From assembly GCF_040096185.1 (NCBI RefSeq), contig NZ_JBBMFF010000167.1, positions 1 through 5,007 of the forward strand: DNA of 5,007 nucleotides, in the 5' to 3' direction. The stretch comes from JAZOXB01 sp040096185 (GTDB lineage Bacteria > Bacillota > Clostridia > Oscillospirales > Oscillospiraceae). Position numbers and translations under genes: made by a program. The notes below the pieces were generated by a model that searched no databases, was not told the DNA's origin, and saw only the letters and a program-made list of their open reading frames with translations. This document shows positions 3,801-5,007 of this stretch, piece by piece. Numbering within the stretch: position 1 is the stretch's first letter; each line of letters begins with the position of its first letter.

Positions 3801-4778
3801 TCAGCCCTCCAGTCCGCTCACGCCGCCAGGCATGGTCGCTGCGACCTCGGCCAGCGTGGGAAGCGACGGCATCGCGCCGAGACGGGAGACCGTCAGGGCC
3901 GCCGTGTGGTTGGCAAAGCGCAGGGCATCCTCGGAGGACAGGCCGCTGCAGACCGCCACGCAGAACGCGCCGACGAACGAATCGCCCGCTGCGGTCGGAT
4001 CGATGGCCTTGACGCCGGGGACGGACGGACTGAGCACGAACCGGCCGTCCTCCACGAGGGCCGCACCGGCCGAGCCGATGGTGATGAGCAGCTTTTCCAC
4101 GCCCTTTTCGCCGAGCTTCGCGGCGGCGGCGCGGACGGAGGCCTCGTCGACATGGCTGCCCTCGTGGCCGATGGCAACGCCGCTCAGGTCGCGGGCCTCG
4201 TGCTCATTCGGGGAGAGGTACGTCAGGCAGGCAAGCAGCTCCTCGGGCAGCGGGGCGCTGGGGGCCGGGTTCAGCATGACGGGCACACCCTTGCCGTGGG
4301 CATATTTTGCAACGATCGTGTTGATCTCCATCGGGATCTCGAGCTGGAGCACGACGAGGTCGAATTCGGCGATGCGGTCCTTCAGGAAGGCAACGTCCTC
4401 CGGCGTGATGGTCATGTTCGCACCGGGCACGACGAGGATGCGGTTCTCGGTGCCGCCGTTCGGCTGCTCCTCGAGGATGATAACGGAGCAGCCGGAGGCC
4501 GCGTTGTCGTCATAAAGGATGCAGGACGTATCGATGCCTGCCTCCTCGCAGGTGCGGCGCATCTCGTCGCCGTTTGCGTCGTGGCCGAGCTTGCCGCACA
4601 TCGTGACCTGCGCGCCGAGGCGGGCCATCTGCACGGCCTGATTGGCGCCCTTGCCGCCGGGAGCCTTGTTGAAGCGCTCGGCGAGGATCGTCTGGCCCTG
4701 ACGCGGGAAGACGCGCGTCGTGACGATCTGGTCCATGACAAAGCTGCCGACGACCAGAATTTTCGGTTTCTTTCCCAT
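3801..4778 (-). CDS. rbsK: Ribokinase-family (PfkB) sugar kinase
   Basis: This enzyme should use ATP to phosphorylate a free sugar, in the type case D-ribose to ribose-5-phosphate, in the cytosol. The 325-residue product is slightly longer than typical ribokinases (about 305-310). Asp16, Gly42, Lys43 and Asn46 (in APGGKGANQAV) match the substrate-contact positions of E. coli ribokinase. Glu147 in LQLEIP corresponds to its Glu143. NPAPSAP (170-176), SPNEHEA (189-195) and DPTAAGDSFVGAF (260-272, anion hole and catalytic Asp266) follow, then GAMPSLPT near the end. The frame extends upstream to 4835, but the start at 4778 is preferred because AGGAG lies 7 nt before it and family similarity begins there. 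The isomerase starts 3 nt after its stop. Ribose specificity is likely from the motifs but not proven; a transporter or sugar regulator is not in the window. Confidence 0.9.
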   Translation of the reverse strand: MGKKPKILVVGSFVMDQIVTTRVFPRQGQTILAERFNKAPGGKGANQAVQMARLGAQVTMCGKLGHDANGDEMRRTCEEAGIDTSCILYDDNAASGCSVIILEEQPNGGTENRILVVPGANMTITPEDVAFLKDRIAEFDLVVLQLEIPMEINTIVAKYAHGKGVPVMLNPAPSAPLPEELLACLTYLSPNEHEARDLSGVAIGHEGSHVDEASVRAAAAKLGEKGVEKLLITIGSAGAALVEDGRFVLSPSVPGVKAIDPTAAGDSFVGAFCVAVCSGLSSEDALRFANHTAALTVSRLGAMPSLPTLAEVAATMPGGVSGLEG

Positions 4779-4799
4779 TGTGTTTCTCCTTTTTTGCGA

Positions 4800-4825
4800 G
4801 TCTCCTCTGCAGGAAGCGGGGAGAC
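4800..4825 (-). other. Leader hairpin before the kinase ribosome site
   Basis: GTCTCC (4800-4805) and GGAGAC (4820-4825) are perfect complements around a 14-nt loop, about 10 nt upstream of the AGGAG of the kinase gene. In the mRNA this would be a 6-bp stem just outside the ribosome site. The upper arm also contains a GGAG, which it would hide. No T-tract follows, so it is not a terminator. I do not see a clear promoter in 4779-5007. Confidence 0.35.
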
Positions 4826-4842
4826 GGATTTTCATTCACGCA

Positions 4843-4901
4843 GGCGGCAAACCGCCCGTCAGCTTGTCAAAAAAGTCCCTTCGAGCCTTTTTCGCCAAGC
4901 T
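4843..4901. repeat. Two adjacent inverted repeats upstream of the sugar operon
   Basis: GGCGG (4843-4847) and CCGCC (4852-4856) form a short GC hairpin with a CAAA loop. Next to it AGCTTG (4861-4866) pairs with CAAGCT (4896-4901), and AAAAAG (4870-4875) with CTTTTT (4887-4892), giving an imperfect 41-nt stem-loop. A similar GC hairpin is at positions 2-16. No gene is supported here. Confidence 0.5.
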
Positions 4902-4906
4902 GCTTT

Positions 4907-4950
4907 CAGAATTGCAAAATCAATTTTTGCAGCATGATTTTGCAATTCTG
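4907..4950. repeat. Perfect 15-bp inverted repeat with alternative inner pairing
   Basis: CAGAATTGCAAAATC (4907-4921) and GATTTTGCAATTCTG (4936-4950) are exact complements around a 14-nt loop. The loop contains another TTTTGCA (4925-4931) that can pair with the same TGCAAAA (4913-4919). The long stem and a shorter 7-bp stem are therefore mutually exclusive. It lies about 130 nt upstream of the kinase start. Confidence 0.65.
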
Positions 4951-4974
4951 CCGCTGCGGCGGGTTATGGAACGC

Positions 4975-5001
4975 GAAAGGACACCCTGACGGTTTCCTTT
5001 C
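4975..5001. repeat. Inverted repeat at the window edge
   Basis: GAAAGGA (4975-4981) and TCCTTTC (4995-5001) are perfect 7-bp arms; ACC (4983-4985) can pair with GGT (4991-4993) inside, across one mismatch. It continues the chain of hairpins upstream of the sugar operon and may extend beyond the window. Confidence 0.45.
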
Positions 5002-5007
5002 ACACTT

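Noticed and set aside
4779..4835. An upstream start at 4835 for the sugar kinase
   Set aside because: The extra 19 residues have no family similarity, and the ribosome site AGGAG lies within them, serving the ATG at 4778.
3129..4937. A 602-codon open frame on the plus strand antisense to the kinase and isomerase genes
   Set aside because: It is a shadow of two well-recognised minus-strand genes in GC-rich DNA. Its translation is low-complexity Ala/Gly/Arg/Asp/His and it has no ribosome site or family resemblance.
1..5007. CRISPR array, tRNA, rRNA, transposase or phage genes
   Set aside because: There are no regularly spaced repeats, no cloverleaf or rRNA signatures, and no recombinase or transposase motifs in any frame. 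The dispersed repeats occur only twice.

Overview
The window is GC-rich (by eye about 60%). It encodes a forespore sigma factor, so it comes from an endospore-forming Firmicute. High GC, the sigG-ylmC pair, short clostridial-type HMA and XRE-TPR proteins and hairpin-rich intergenic repeats point to a GC-rich Clostridia lineage such as Oscillospiraceae. That placement is inference from gene content, not a match to a genome.

All five convincing genes, plus one possible edge fragment, lie on the minus strand, so transcription runs from high to low coordinates. In that order: (1) 4779-5007, a non-coding hairpin-rich leader; (2) 4778-3186, a two-gene operon of a ribokinase-family sugar kinase and a CBS-less SIS sugar-phosphate isomerase, with the second gene's ribosome site inside the last codons of the first; (3) 3185-2844, a 342-bp gene-free region with a promoter-like site, three large inverted repeats, copy 2 of a structured repeat, a terminator and an operator-like palindrome; (4) 2843-2592, a small heavy-metal-associated (HMA) protein; (5) 2479-1454, an XRE-type HTH regulator with a TPR-like C-terminus; (6) 1453-1218, copy 1 of the structured repeat, a strong terminator and a sigma-F-like promoter; (7) 1217-444, sigG; (8) 384-106, a YlmC/YmxH-family PRC-barrel protein, possibly with its own forespore promoter; (9) 105-1, perhaps the start of another gene.

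The functional units are separate: a sugar phosphorylation/isomerisation pair, a metal-binding protein, a regulator, and a sporulation pair (sigG-ylmC). The most unusual content is between genes. A repeat of about 83 bp made of two hairpins occurs twice in the same orientation. Each copy lies downstream of a gene and next to a rho-independent terminator, and one stem pair differs by a compensating double change. Copy 2 is part of a 225-bp hairpin array bounded by a 10-bp direct repeat, sitting between a good promoter-like sequence and the HMA gene. This suggests either an inserted element or a structured transcript of about 260 nt.
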